This document shows positions 52,406-60,272 of a DNA stretch of 64,000 nucleotides, in pieces (positions within the stretch are counted from its first letter, which is position 1; every line of letters starts with the position of its first letter). The stretch covers positions 6,820,001-6,884,000 of the forward strand of contig NZ_CAXUQL020000001.1 in assembly GCF_964253035.1 (NCBI RefSeq), read 5' to 3'. The notes below the pieces were generated by a model. That model did no database searches, had not been told where the DNA came from, and saw only the letters and a program-made list of their open reading frames with translations. A program made the position numbers and the translations under genes. The DNA comes from Pseudorhodoferax sp032153935 (GTDB taxonomy: Bacteria > Pseudomonadota > Gammaproteobacteria > Burkholderiales > Burkholderiaceae_C).

Positions 52406-53532
52406 ACCCCATCCTGCGCAACGCCCTGCGCCACTACCTGCACGTGCTGGCGCTGTGCTGCGTGGTGGCGGTGCTGACCACGCTGATGTGGCCCAACCGC
52501 AGCTACCTGTCGCAGCTGGCCTACTCGCTGTGCATCGGCACCATCTGCTGGGGCACGATGGAGTTCGGCCGCTACGCCGTGCCGCGTCGCCACTGCCACG
52601 GCGACGCCGAGGGCGGGCACGGCTGGCCCCAGGGCTGGCGCGGCCTGCTGCTGACAGTGGCGGGCATCCTGGTCGGCTTCTACGCGGGCGACTGGCTGGC
52701 CTACAAGCTGATCGGCCCGGCCGACCCCAGCCGCACGGCCGATGCGCGCGACAGCATGATCGGCCTGTACATCACGGTGGCGGCGGGTGCCATCGGCTCG
52801 TTCTACTTCCACACGCGCGGCAAGGCGGCGGCTCTGGCGGCCGCCATCGCCGCTGCCGAGCGTGACGCCACCGAGGCCAGGCTCAAGCTGCTGGAAACGC
52901 AGCTGGAGCCGCACATGCTGTTCAACACCCTGGCCAACCTGCGCGTGCTGATCACGCTGGACCCGCCGCGCGCCGTGGCCATGCTGGACCGGCTCAACAG
53001 CTACCTGCGCGCCACGCTGGGCGGCTCGCGCGCCACGCTGCACCCGCTGGCGCAGGAGTTCGAGCGCCTGGCCGACTACCTGGAACTCATGGCCGTGCGC
53101 ATGGGCCCGCGCCTGCGCTACCAGCTGGAGCTGCCCGATGCGCTGCGCGCCGTGCCGGTGCCGCCGCTGCTGCTGCAGCCGCTCGTGGAGAACGCCATCC
53201 GCCACGGGCTGGAGCCCCAGGTCGAGGGCGGCACCATCAACGTGCGCGCCTGGCAGGAAGCCGGTGCCGAGGGCGTGCAGCTGGCGCTGCAGGTGCAGGA
53301 CACGGGCGTGGGCCTGCCCACGGACGGCGCGCCAGCCACGGGCGCGGGCGGCTTCGGCGTGACCCAGGTGCGCGAGCGCCTGCGGGCCCTGCACGGCGAA
53401 CGGGCCAGCGTGGTGCTGCAGCGCGCGCCCGGCGGCGGCACCGAGGCCCTGCTCCGCATGCCGCTGCAGAGCGGCGCCGGCCTGCGCACAATGGCAGCCA
53501 CGGCACCGCCCCCGCAGGGGCCCTCTTCCTGA
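52402..53532 (+). CDS. LytS/YehU-type sensor histidine kinase
   Basis: 376 residues with four hydrophobic segments in the first 140, then the His_kinase domain with its phospho-histidine in LETQLEPHMLFNTLANL (about residue 172) and an ATPase domain with LVENAIRHGLEPQ and DTGVGLP. It pairs with the LytTR regulator at 54062-54874, although a thioredoxin-like gene lies between. The first loop holds HCHGDAEGGHGW, a His-rich patch that might bind metal (inference). Overlaps the upstream hydrolase by ATGA. Confidence 0.9.
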   Translation: MNPILRNALRHYLHVLALCCVVAVLTTLMWPNRSYLSQLAYSLCIGTICWGTMEFGRYAVPRRHCHGDAEGGHGWPQGWRGLLLTVAGILVGFYAGDWLAYKLIGPADPSRTADARDSMIGLYITVAAGAIGSFYFHTRGKAAALAAAIAAAERDATEARLKLLETQLEPHMLFNTLANLRVLITLDPPRAVAMLDRLNSYLRATLGGSRATLHPLAQEFERLADYLELMAVRMGPRLRYQLELPDALRAVPVPPLLLQPLVENAIRHGLEPQVEGGTINVRAWQEAGAEGVQLALQVQDTGVGLPTDGAPATGAGGFGVTQVRERLRALHGERASVVLQRAPGGGTEALLRMPLQSGAGLRTMAATAPPPQGPSS

Positions 53533-53546
53533 CCGGAGACTCCACG

Positions 53547-54065
53547 ATGCAGCAAGCCCATTCCCGCCGCCGCGCGCTGGCCCAGGCCGGGGCGCTGGCC
53601 CTGGCGTTCGGCGCGCCCACACTGCGTGCGCAGCAGCCCAGGGGCGCGCTGCCCGCGCCCGGCAGCCGCCTGTCCGTGCCCGCGCTGACGCTGCTGGACG
53701 GCAGCCGCTTCGCGCCGGCCCAGGCCGAGGGCAAGCTGCTGGTGCTGTACTGGTGGGCCAGCTGGTGCCCGTTCTGCGCACTGCAGTCGCCGCACATGGA
53801 CCAGCTCTGGCGCACGCAGTCGGCGCGCGGCCTGGCCTTCCTGGGCTTGTCCATCGACAAGACCGCCGCCCCGGCCACCGCTTACCTGCGCCAGAAAGGC
53901 TACGCGTTCCCGAGCGCCTGGGTCTCGCCAGAGGTGGAACGCGCGCTTCCCCGGCCGCCGGGCCTGCCCGTGACCGTGGTGCTGGGCCGCGACGGCAGGG
54001 TTCTGATGGCCGAGGCCGGCCAGCTGTTTCCCGAGGACGTGGCGGACATCTCGCGCTTCCTGTGA
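53547..54065 (+). CDS. exported TlpA-like thioredoxin-fold protein
   Basis: 172 residues: Tat-like or Sec signal (SRRRALAQAGALALAFG), then a thioredoxin-fold domain with the redox motif WASWCPFC (cysteines about 71 and 74), LGLSIDKTAAPATAYLRQKG and the cis-proline region PGLPVTVVLGRDG. TlpA/ResA-type proteins reduce periplasmic disulphides. Sits between a LytS kinase and its LytTR regulator, with its TGA overlapping the GTG of the regulator. It may report periplasmic redox state to that system (inference). Confidence 0.88.
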   Translation: MQQAHSRRRALAQAGALALAFGAPTLRAQQPRGALPAPGSRLSVPALTLLDGSRFAPAQAEGKLLVLYWWASWCPFCALQSPHMDQLWRTQSARGLAFLGLSIDKTAAPATAYLRQKGYAFPSAWVSPEVERALPRPPGLPVTVVLGRDGRVLMAEAGQLFPEDVADISRFL

Positions 54066-54874
54066 CCAGCCCGACCGCCCTGATCGCCGAAGACGAGCCG
54101 CTGCTGGCGCAGGCGCTGCGCGCCGAGCTGGCCGCCGCCTGGCCGCAGCTGCAGATCGTCGCCATGGCCGGCGACGGCCGCAGCGCCGTGGAAGCAGCGC
54201 TGCTGCACAGGCCCCAGGTGCTGTTCCTGGACATCCGCATGCCAGGCCAGGACGGCCTGGCCGCGGCGGCCGAGCTGGCCGAGCGCTGGCCCGAGGACGC
54301 GGCGCCGCTGCCGCAGCTGGTGTTCGTGACCGCCTACGACGAGTACGCAGTGCGCGCTTTCGAGGCCCAAGCCTTCGATTACGTGCTCAAGCCCGTGCAG
54401 CCCGAGCGGCTGCGCCGCACCGTGGCACGCCTGCAGCAGGCCTTGGCCAGGCCCGAACCGGCATCAGCCCAGGCGCTGGAGCAGCAGTTCGCGCAGTGGC
54501 GCCGCCTGCTGGGCGCTGCCGGCACCGGCGCGCCGGCCGCGCCGCTGCGTTTCATCGCCGCGGGCGATGCCGGTGGCGCCAACGTGCGCATGGTGCCCAT
54601 CGACGAGGTGCTGTACTTCGAGGCCGCCGACAAGTACGTGCGGGTGCTGACGGCCGGCGAGGAGCACCTGATCCGCACGCCGCTCAAGCAGCTGTTGCCG
54701 CAGCTGGACGCGCAACGCTTCTGGCAGGTGCACCGCGCGGTAGTGGTGCGGGCCGACGCCATCGAGCAGGTCCAGCGCGACGAGGCCGGCCGGTTGCATC
54801 TGCGCCTGCGCGGCCGGCCCGGCGAGCGCATCGCCGTGAGCCGGCTCTACACCCACCTCTTCAAGGCCATGTAG
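54062..54874 (+). CDS. LytTR-family response regulator
   Basis: 270 residues from a GTG start overlapping the preceding stop. Receiver with E10-D11-E12 (LIAEDEPLLA), phospho-acceptor in VLFLDIRMPGQDG and K in YVLKPVQPE, then a LytTR DNA-binding domain (MVPIDEVLYFEAADKYVRV, RFWQVHRAVVVRADAI). It partners the LytS-type kinase. Its end overlaps the convergent nitrilase by 14 bases. Confidence 0.92.
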   Translation: MTSPTALIAEDEPLLAQALRAELAAAWPQLQIVAMAGDGRSAVEAALLHRPQVLFLDIRMPGQDGLAAAAELAERWPEDAAPLPQLVFVTAYDEYAVRAFEAQAFDYVLKPVQPERLRRTVARLQQALARPEPASAQALEQQFAQWRRLLGAAGTGAPAAPLRFIAAGDAGGANVRMVPIDEVLYFEAADKYVRVLTAGEEHLIRTPLKQLLPQLDAQRFWQVHRAVVVRADAIEQVQRDEAGRLHLRLRGRPGERIAVSRLYTHLFKAM

Positions 54875-55913
54875 CGCCGTTGGGCGTCGCGGGCGGCTGC
54901 TCGTCGTCCAGCAGGCGTGCAAAGGCGGGCTGCTCCGCGCCGCTCCAGGCCACGGGCTCGTGCCGGCGCCGTTCCACGCCCAGCGAAAATACGTCGAAGC
55001 GGTTGTAGTAGCCCACCACGTCGTGGAACTGCTTGGGCTCGATGCAGCGGTTCAAGTCGAAGTCGGCGTAGGCGATGCCCTCATGGGCCTGCAGCATGTC
55101 GCCCACCGCCGCCCCGGTGGGATCGACGAACATCGAGACACCGCGTGGCGTCTGGTCCACGATCTCGGCGACCTTCGGATCGCGGTCCACCAGGAAGTCG
55201 CGCATGGCCTGGTCCATGAAGCTGGCGCAGACGATGCCGAAGGCCTTGGCCTCGAAAGCATGGGCGGCTGCACGGATGCGGTTGGCTGCCACATTGTCGA
55301 AGTTGCCACCTTCGGCCGGCTGGCGCGTGGGCCACATCGGCGGCCAGCTCGACACATGGATCTGCTCGCCCTGGGCCATCAGCGCGAAGCGCGCCAGCGG
55401 GTTGGTGTTCTCGCCGCAGATCAGTCCGCCGATGCGGCCGAAGCGCGTGTCCGCGACACGAAGCCCCTGGCCGTCGCCGCTGGCCCAGACCAGCTTCTCG
55501 TAGAAGGTCGGCACCAGCTTGCGGTGGTGGTTCAGCAGCGTGCCGTCCTCACCGATCAGCAGGTTGCTGTTCCAGATGCAGCCCGCACTGACCGTGCTGC
55601 GTTCGCTGATGCCGAGCGACACGCAGACACCGAGACGCCGCGCGGCCGCGGCGATGCGGGCCACTTCCGGCCCGGGCACGGCCACGCTGTTCTCGACCAT
55701 GGTCTCGAACAGGTCGTGGTTGTGGATCGGTGCCCACAGCGCAGCCCACACCGGGAACGCGGGGATGTAGGTCTCGGGAAAGGCGATCACGTGCGCGCCA
55801 TGCCGCGCCGCCTCTTCGATGAGATCGACAGCCTTCTCCGTGGTGGCGGTCTTGTCGAGCAGGACGGGTGCGGCGTGGACCGCGGCCACGCGGACGCGGG
55901 GCAATGAACTCAT
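54861..55913 (-). CDS. nitrilase-family carbon-nitrogen hydrolase
   Basis: 350 residues with the complete nitrilase triad: E47 in AFPETYIPAFPVW, K132 in NHHRKLVPTFYEK and C166 in GGLICGENTNPL. FPVWAALWAP and IHVSSWPPMWP are typical of true nitrilases and not of amidases or ureidopropionases. It should convert an organic nitrile to an acid and ammonia; CGENTN (not CWENYM) sets it apart from arylacetonitrilases. Transcribed away from a Bug-type binding protein, which may import a related compound or product. Confidence 0.87.
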   Translation of the reverse strand: MSSLPRVRVAAVHAAPVLLDKTATTEKAVDLIEEAARHGAHVIAFPETYIPAFPVWAALWAPIHNHDLFETMVENSVAVPGPEVARIAAAARRLGVCVSLGISERSTVSAGCIWNSNLLIGEDGTLLNHHRKLVPTFYEKLVWASGDGQGLRVADTRFGRIGGLICGENTNPLARFALMAQGEQIHVSSWPPMWPTRQPAEGGNFDNVAANRIRAAAHAFEAKAFGIVCASFMDQAMRDFLVDRDPKVAEIVDQTPRGVSMFVDPTGAAVGDMLQAHEGIAYADFDLNRCIEPKQFHDVVGYYNRFDVFSLGVERRRHEPVAWSGAEQPAFARLLDDEQPPATPNGATWP

Positions 55914-56163
55914 GGTGTGGACCGTTCGGTGGTTGCAATGGACGCGCCACGATAGGTGGCAGCCACGCCATCGGCCACCGGCAAATGCGCAAGCTCCTGT
56001 GCAATTTCCCGGGCGGCCGTTCGCACGCTTTCTGCGTGGTTGCCGGTGTCGCCGCACCGGCTGGCCGTCATGCACCAAATGGGGTGCCGATGCTGCCGCC
56101 ACCAGGCGCAAAACCTCGCGCCGGCCATCGGTCGGAAATCCGAACTCTCCAAAGCGATCCACC
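55914..56163. other. divergent promoter gap, nitrilase / Bug protein
   Basis: 250 bp between two divergent genes. No gene, terminator or strong sigma70 promoter is seen. It is the natural place for a LysR operator, given the LysR gene 1 kb away, but no clear T-N11-A palindrome was identified. Confidence 0.3.
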
Positions 56164-57144
56164 ATGACGATCCACAGAAGAACCGCCCTCAAGACCGCCC
56201 TGGCCGCCACGCTCGCGGGCCTGGCCTCGGCACCCTGGGTGCGCGCACACGCCAGCGCACCGCTGCGCATCGTGTCGCCCTTCAACGCCGGCGGCGTGAA
56301 CGACGTGCTGGCCCGCGCCATGGCCAAGCCCCTGGGCGACCTGCTGCACCAGTCCGTCATCGTCGAGAACCGGCCGGGCGCCGGCGGCAGCATCGGCGCC
56401 GGCTACGTCGCGCGGGCCAAGCCCGACGGCAACACACTGCTGATGGGCATCGTGGACACGCAGTCCATCATCCAGTTCATCTACCGCAAGCTGCCGTATG
56501 ACCCGGACGCAGACCTGCGCCCGGTCAGCCTGGTCACCAGCATTCCGATCGTGCTGATGGTCGGCCAGTCGCTGGCGCAGGTGCGCACCATGGACGATCT
56601 CGTGCGGCTGGCCAAGTCCCGCCCCGGCGCGCTGAGCTACGCCAGCTGGGGCGTCGGCAGCATCGTGCACCTGGCGATGGAGCGTTTGTCCGCCGCGCTC
56701 GGTCTCGATCTGTTGCACGTGCCGTTCTCGGGCCAGGCACCGGCGGTGCAGGCGGTGCTTGCGAACCAGGTGGACATGATGTTCGTGCCGGCCGGCGCGG
56801 CCGATGCCGCGTCGAGGGACGGGCGCGTGCGCATCCTGGCCAGCGCCACGCCGGCCCGGCTGGAGCTGCTGCCGCAGTCGCCGACGCTCAAGGAGCTGGG
56901 TGTCGACCTGTCCATGGGCCTGTGGCAGGCCCTCTACGCGCCGGCCGGCACGCCCGCAGCGACGGTGGAAAAGCTGACGGCCGCCGTGCACCAGGCCATG
57001 CAGGACAGGAGTTTTCTCGAAGTGGTGCGCCTGCAAGGTGCGCAGCCCGAACCGACCTCGGGCGACGGCCTGCGCAAGCTGCAGACCGACGAGCGCCAGG
57101 TCTACGGCGCGCTCGTGAAGCGGCTGGACATCAAGCTCGATTGA
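56164..57144 (+). CDS. Bug/TctC-family periplasmic binding protein
   Basis: 326 residues with a Tat-like or Sec signal (HRRTALKTALAATLAGLASA) and the Bug fold: LRIVSPFNAGGVNDVLARAM, VENRPGAGGSIGAGYVA, PDGNTLLMG, LSYASWGVGS and VPFSGQAPAVQAVLANQVD. Such proteins bind carboxylates and are greatly expanded in Comamonadaceae and Bordetella, often without cognate TctAB membrane genes, as here. Ligand likely an organic acid, perhaps the nitrilase product (inference). Confidence 0.92.
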   Translation: MTIHRRTALKTALAATLAGLASAPWVRAHASAPLRIVSPFNAGGVNDVLARAMAKPLGDLLHQSVIVENRPGAGGSIGAGYVARAKPDGNTLLMGIVDTQSIIQFIYRKLPYDPDADLRPVSLVTSIPIVLMVGQSLAQVRTMDDLVRLAKSRPGALSYASWGVGSIVHLAMERLSAALGLDLLHVPFSGQAPAVQAVLANQVDMMFVPAGAADAASRDGRVRILASATPARLELLPQSPTLKELGVDLSMGLWQALYAPAGTPAATVEKLTAAVHQAMQDRSFLEVVRLQGAQPEPTSGDGLRKLQTDERQVYGALVKRLDIKLD

Positions 57145-57197
57145 TGCACCGGTGAGCGGTTGGCGCGGACCACGCCGGTGCCACGCACAATGACGGC

Positions 57198-58139
57198 ATG
57201 ACCACCAAGAAGGTGCCGCTGGCCGACCTGGACTGGGACGACCTGCGCTTGTTCCTGCAGATCCAGCGCAGCGGCAGCCTGTCGCAGGCCGCGCGGCAGC
57301 AACGCGTCGACCACTCCACGGTGAGCCGGCGCCTGGGCCAGCTGGAACTGTGCCTGGGCGGGCCGCTGTTCGAACGGCGGCGCGACGGGCTCAGGCCGAC
57401 CGAGCTGGCACACCTGCTGACCACGCACGCCGAGGCGATGGAGGTCGCCGCGCTCGGGTTGCAGGAGAAGCTCGGTGGCGGTGAACGTGCGCCCGCGGGC
57501 AAGGTGCGCATCGCCATGATGGAAGGCATCGGCACCACGTTCGTGGCGCGGCATCTGGCCCCGTTGCTGGCGCAGCATGGCGGACTGCAGATCGAGCTGG
57601 TGACCTCGGCCACGGTGGTCAACGTCAACCGCCGCGAGGCCGACATCTTCGTGAGCTTCTTCGAGCCGCAAGGCCAGGGCCTGGCGTGCGCGCCGGCCGG
57701 CGGCTTCGCGCTGTACCTGTATGCCGCACCGCAGTACCTGGCAGCGCATGGCGTACCGGCCAGCCTGGCCGATCTGGCCCAGCACGTATTCGTTGGCTAC
57801 GTGGACGACCTGGTGCAGCTCGACGCGGTGCGCTGGCTCGACGAGCTGGTGCAGCGCCCGCGCATGCGCCTGCAATCGAACAGCATGCTGGCCCAGATGA
57901 GCGCCGCTGCTTCCGGCCTGGGCCTGGTGCTGCTGCCCAAGTTCTCGGTGGTGCAGGAGACCGGCCTGGTGCCGGTGCTGGCGGCCGAGGCCAAGGTCAC
58001 GCGCACGCTGTGGCTCAGCGTACACCACGACCTGCAGTACTCGGGCCGCATCCGCGCCGTCATGGGCTACCTGCAGCAGCTGTTTGCCGCACAGCAGCCA
58101 TGGCTCAACGGGCCACCGGACACCGCGCCGCGCGGCTAG
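57198..58139 (+). CDS. LysR-family transcriptional regulator
   Basis: 313 residues: N-terminal winged HTH (LRLFLQIQRSGSLSQAARQQ, VDHSTVSRRLGQLELCLGGPLF) and an effector-binding half. It lacks the usual conserved opening and carries the VDHSTVSRR variant of one LysR subgroup. It follows the Bug gene by 53 nt and precedes the FAD monooxygenase by 77 nt, and may control either or the divergent nitrilase. Confidence 0.9.
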   Translation: MTTKKVPLADLDWDDLRLFLQIQRSGSLSQAARQQRVDHSTVSRRLGQLELCLGGPLFERRRDGLRPTELAHLLTTHAEAMEVAALGLQEKLGGGERAPAGKVRIAMMEGIGTTFVARHLAPLLAQHGGLQIELVTSATVVNVNRREADIFVSFFEPQGQGLACAPAGGFALYLYAAPQYLAAHGVPASLADLAQHVFVGYVDDLVQLDAVRWLDELVQRPRMRLQSNSMLAQMSAAASGLGLVLLPKFSVVQETGLVPVLAAEAKVTRTLWLSVHHDLQYSGRIRAVMGYLQQLFAAQQPWLNGPPDTAPRG

Positions 58140-58216
58140 CGTGGGCGACCAGGCGGCCACGCCGGTGGCCTTTGCAAGGCGCTGCAAGCGGTACCGCTGG
58201 GCACAATCGCTGTCCC

Positions 58217-59455
58217 ATGGCACATCCCCATCAGCTTCTTGTCGCCGGCGGCGGCATCGGCGGTCTGGCCGCCGCACTGGCCTGTGCCCGCCAGGGCTGG
58301 CAGGTGCGCGTGTTCGAGCGCGCCGCCGCCTTCAGCGAGGTGGGCGCCGGCGTGCAGCTGGGACCCAACGTGGTGCGGGTGCTGCAGGCCTGGGGCCTCG
58401 ATGGGGCGCTGCAGGCGGTGGCCGCATTCCCTGCGCGGCTGCGCGTGCGCGATGCGGCAAGCGGCCGGCAGTTGGCCACGCTGGATCTGGCCGCCATGCC
58501 CATACGCTACGGCGCGCCCTACGCCACCATCCACCGCGCCGACCTGCTGGCGCTGCTGCACGGAGCCGTGCAGCAGCGCGACGACATCGCGCTGGCGCTC
58601 GACCGACGGGTACAGGGCTTCGATGACGACGGGCACCAGGTGCGAATGCAGACCCACCATGGCGATGGCCGTGCTGCGGAGCCGGTCGCAGGCGACGCGC
58701 TGCTCGGCGCCGACGGCCTGTGGAGCAGCGTGCGCACGCAACTGCTGGGCGACGGCCCGCCACGCCTGACCGGCCACCTGGCGTACCGCGCATTGCTGCC
58801 GCAGGCGGTGCTGCCCGCTGCGCTGCGCAGCGCCGAGGTCACGGCCTGGCTGGGCCCGCGCCTGCACCTGGTCAGCTACCCGGTGCGCGGCGGCGAGGCG
58901 CTCAACGTGGTCGCCTTCGTGCACGGGCTGCCGCCCGGCGGCGCACGCGGCGCCACGCCCGATGCGCTGGCCGACTGGGACCACGCCACCAACGCGGCCG
59001 ACCTGCAGGCCGCCATGGCCAGTTGCTGCGCGCCGCTGCAGGACCTCGTGCGCGCCGTGCCTGCCTGGCGGCTCTGGGTGCTGGCCGACCGCCCGCCGCT
59101 GCACGCGGCCACGCAGCAGGCAAGCGGTCGGGTGGCCCTGCTGGGCGATGCCGCCCACCCCATGCGCCCCTACCTCGCCCAGGGCGCCGGCATGGCCATC
59201 GAGGATGCCGAGGCCCTGGGCCGCGCGCTGCGCCAGGCCGATACGGCCGGCATCGCGGTTCCCACGCTGCTGGCCCGCTACGCATTGGAGCGCTGGCAAC
59301 GCAACGCGCGCGTGCAGGCCCGCGCGCTGCGCAACGGCCGCATCTTCCACGCCACCGGGCCCGTGCGCTGGGGCCGTAACCTCTCGCTGCGTCTGCTCGG
59401 CGAGCGCTTGCTGGACATGCCCTGGCTCTACGGGCCGCAGCCATCCGGTCGCTGA
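58217..59455 (+). CDS. FAD-dependent aromatic monooxygenase (3-hydroxybenzoate 6-hydroxylase/salicylate hydroxylase-like)
   Basis: 412 residues, class A flavoprotein hydroxylase. Nucleotide-binding GxGxxG in LVAGGGIGGLAAALACARQG, ADGLWSSVR as the DG motif and VALLGDAAHPMRPYLAQGAGM as the second FAD motif. It should hydroxylate an aromatic acid using NAD(P)H and oxygen; the substrate is not determined, and salicylate, 3-hydroxybenzoate or 6-hydroxynicotinate are possible. The ATG at 58217 gives a proper Rossmann start. Lies behind the LysR gene. Confidence 0.88.
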   Translation: MAHPHQLLVAGGGIGGLAAALACARQGWQVRVFERAAAFSEVGAGVQLGPNVVRVLQAWGLDGALQAVAAFPARLRVRDAASGRQLATLDLAAMPIRYGAPYATIHRADLLALLHGAVQQRDDIALALDRRVQGFDDDGHQVRMQTHHGDGRAAEPVAGDALLGADGLWSSVRTQLLGDGPPRLTGHLAYRALLPQAVLPAALRSAEVTAWLGPRLHLVSYPVRGGEALNVVAFVHGLPPGGARGATPDALADWDHATNAADLQAAMASCCAPLQDLVRAVPAWRLWVLADRPPLHAATQQASGRVALLGDAAHPMRPYLAQGAGMAIEDAEALGRALRQADTAGIAVPTLLARYALERWQRNARVQARALRNGRIFHATGPVRWGRNLSLRLLGERLLDMPWLYGPQPSGR

Positions 59456-59500
59456 AGGCGAATGCAACGTTCTCCCAGCGCCGGGCTATTCGCGCCTGCC

Positions 59501-59506
59501 TATACT
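59501..59506 (+). promoter_or_regulatory. -10 element of mntP
   Basis: TATACT, placing the transcript start near 59513, just ahead of the riboswitch. No clear -35 was identified. Confidence 0.5.
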
Positions 59507-59512
59507 TGCCCC

Positions 59513-59640
59513 TCCCTTGGGGAGTAGCCGGCTTCCAGCCTTTTGGAAGCGCCTGCGTCAACACACTCGGCATCTTGCATGCCGTGGCGCAGGCAACCCT
59601 TGCACGGTAGGCGAGACCATGGGCAGGCCCCGCGACGCAG
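59513..59640 (+). ncRNA. yybP-ykoY manganese riboswitch
   Basis: The leader of mntP contains the conserved pieces of the yybP-ykoY aptamer in order: TTGGGGAGTAGCCG (59518-59530), CATCTTGCA (59571-59579) and GGCGAGACC (59610-59618), as in the E. coli mntP leader. The GGGGAGTAGC and GCGAGACC loops dock to form the Mn2+ site. Binding of Mn2+ is expected to raise mntP expression. The aptamer lies about 60 nt ahead of the start codon. Confidence 0.88.
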
Positions 59641-59643
59641 GTC

Positions 59644-59662
59644 GGGCAGCGGGGCGCTGCCC
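59644..59662 (+). other. hairpin between riboswitch and mntP
   Basis: GGGCAGCG (59644-59651) pairs perfectly with CGCTGCCC (59655-59662) around GGG, 34 nt ahead of the ATG. No T-run follows, so it is more likely part of the translational expression platform or a Rho-sensitive region than an intrinsic terminator (inference). Confidence 0.4.
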
Positions 59663-59696
59663 TTGCGCTCTCGCCCGGCCGCACAACGGGTCCCCC

Positions 59697-60266
59697 ATGA
59701 ATCTCGCTTCCACCGCCCTGCTGGCCATGGCCATGTCGACCGATGCCTTCGCCGCGGCCGTCGGCAAGGGCACGGCCCTGCAGAAACCGCGTTGGTCCGA
59801 AGCCCTGCGCACCGGCGCGATCTTCGGCGTCATCGAGGCCATCACCCCCATCGTCGGCTGGGGCCTGGGCTACGCCGCGTCGGGCTATGCCAAGGCCTGG
59901 GACCACTGGATCGCCTTCGTGCTGCTGGGCGTCCTGGGCCTGCGCATGCTGGTCGGGGCGTTGCGCAAGCCCGATGCGCATGCCCAGGAGAAGCCGACCA
60001 GCCACGGCTTCTGGCTGCTGGCCGTGACCGGCTTTGCCACCAGCATCGACGCCATGGCCGTCGGCGTCGGGCTGGCCTTCCTGGACGTGAACATCGTGCC
60101 GGTGGCCGCCGCCATCGGCCTGGCGACCTTCGCCATGGTAACCCTCGGCGTGATGGTTGGCCGCGTGCTGGGCCAGGTTGCCGGGCGCTGGGCCGAGGCG
60201 GTCGGTGGCGTGCTGCTGATCGGAATCGGCACGGTGATCCTGTTCGAGCACCTGACGGTGCTCTGA
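59697..60266 (+). CDS. mntP: manganese efflux pump MntP
   Basis: 189 residues, six predicted transmembrane helices, DUF204 family. The start MNLASTALLAMAMSTDAFAAAVGKG and the repeated half TSIDAMAVGVGLAF carry the conserved transmembrane aspartates. Exports excess Mn2+ across the inner membrane. It is preceded by the yybP-ykoY riboswitch, which supports both function and start. No ribosome site of standard form is seen between the hairpin and the ATG. Confidence 0.95.
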   Translation: MNLASTALLAMAMSTDAFAAAVGKGTALQKPRWSEALRTGAIFGVIEAITPIVGWGLGYAASGYAKAWDHWIAFVLLGVLGLRMLVGALRKPDAHAQEKPTSHGFWLLAVTGFATSIDAMAVGVGLAFLDVNIVPVAAAIGLATFAMVTLGVMVGRVLGQVAGRWAEAVGGVLLIGIGTVILFEHLTVL

Positions 60267-60272
60267 CCGGCA

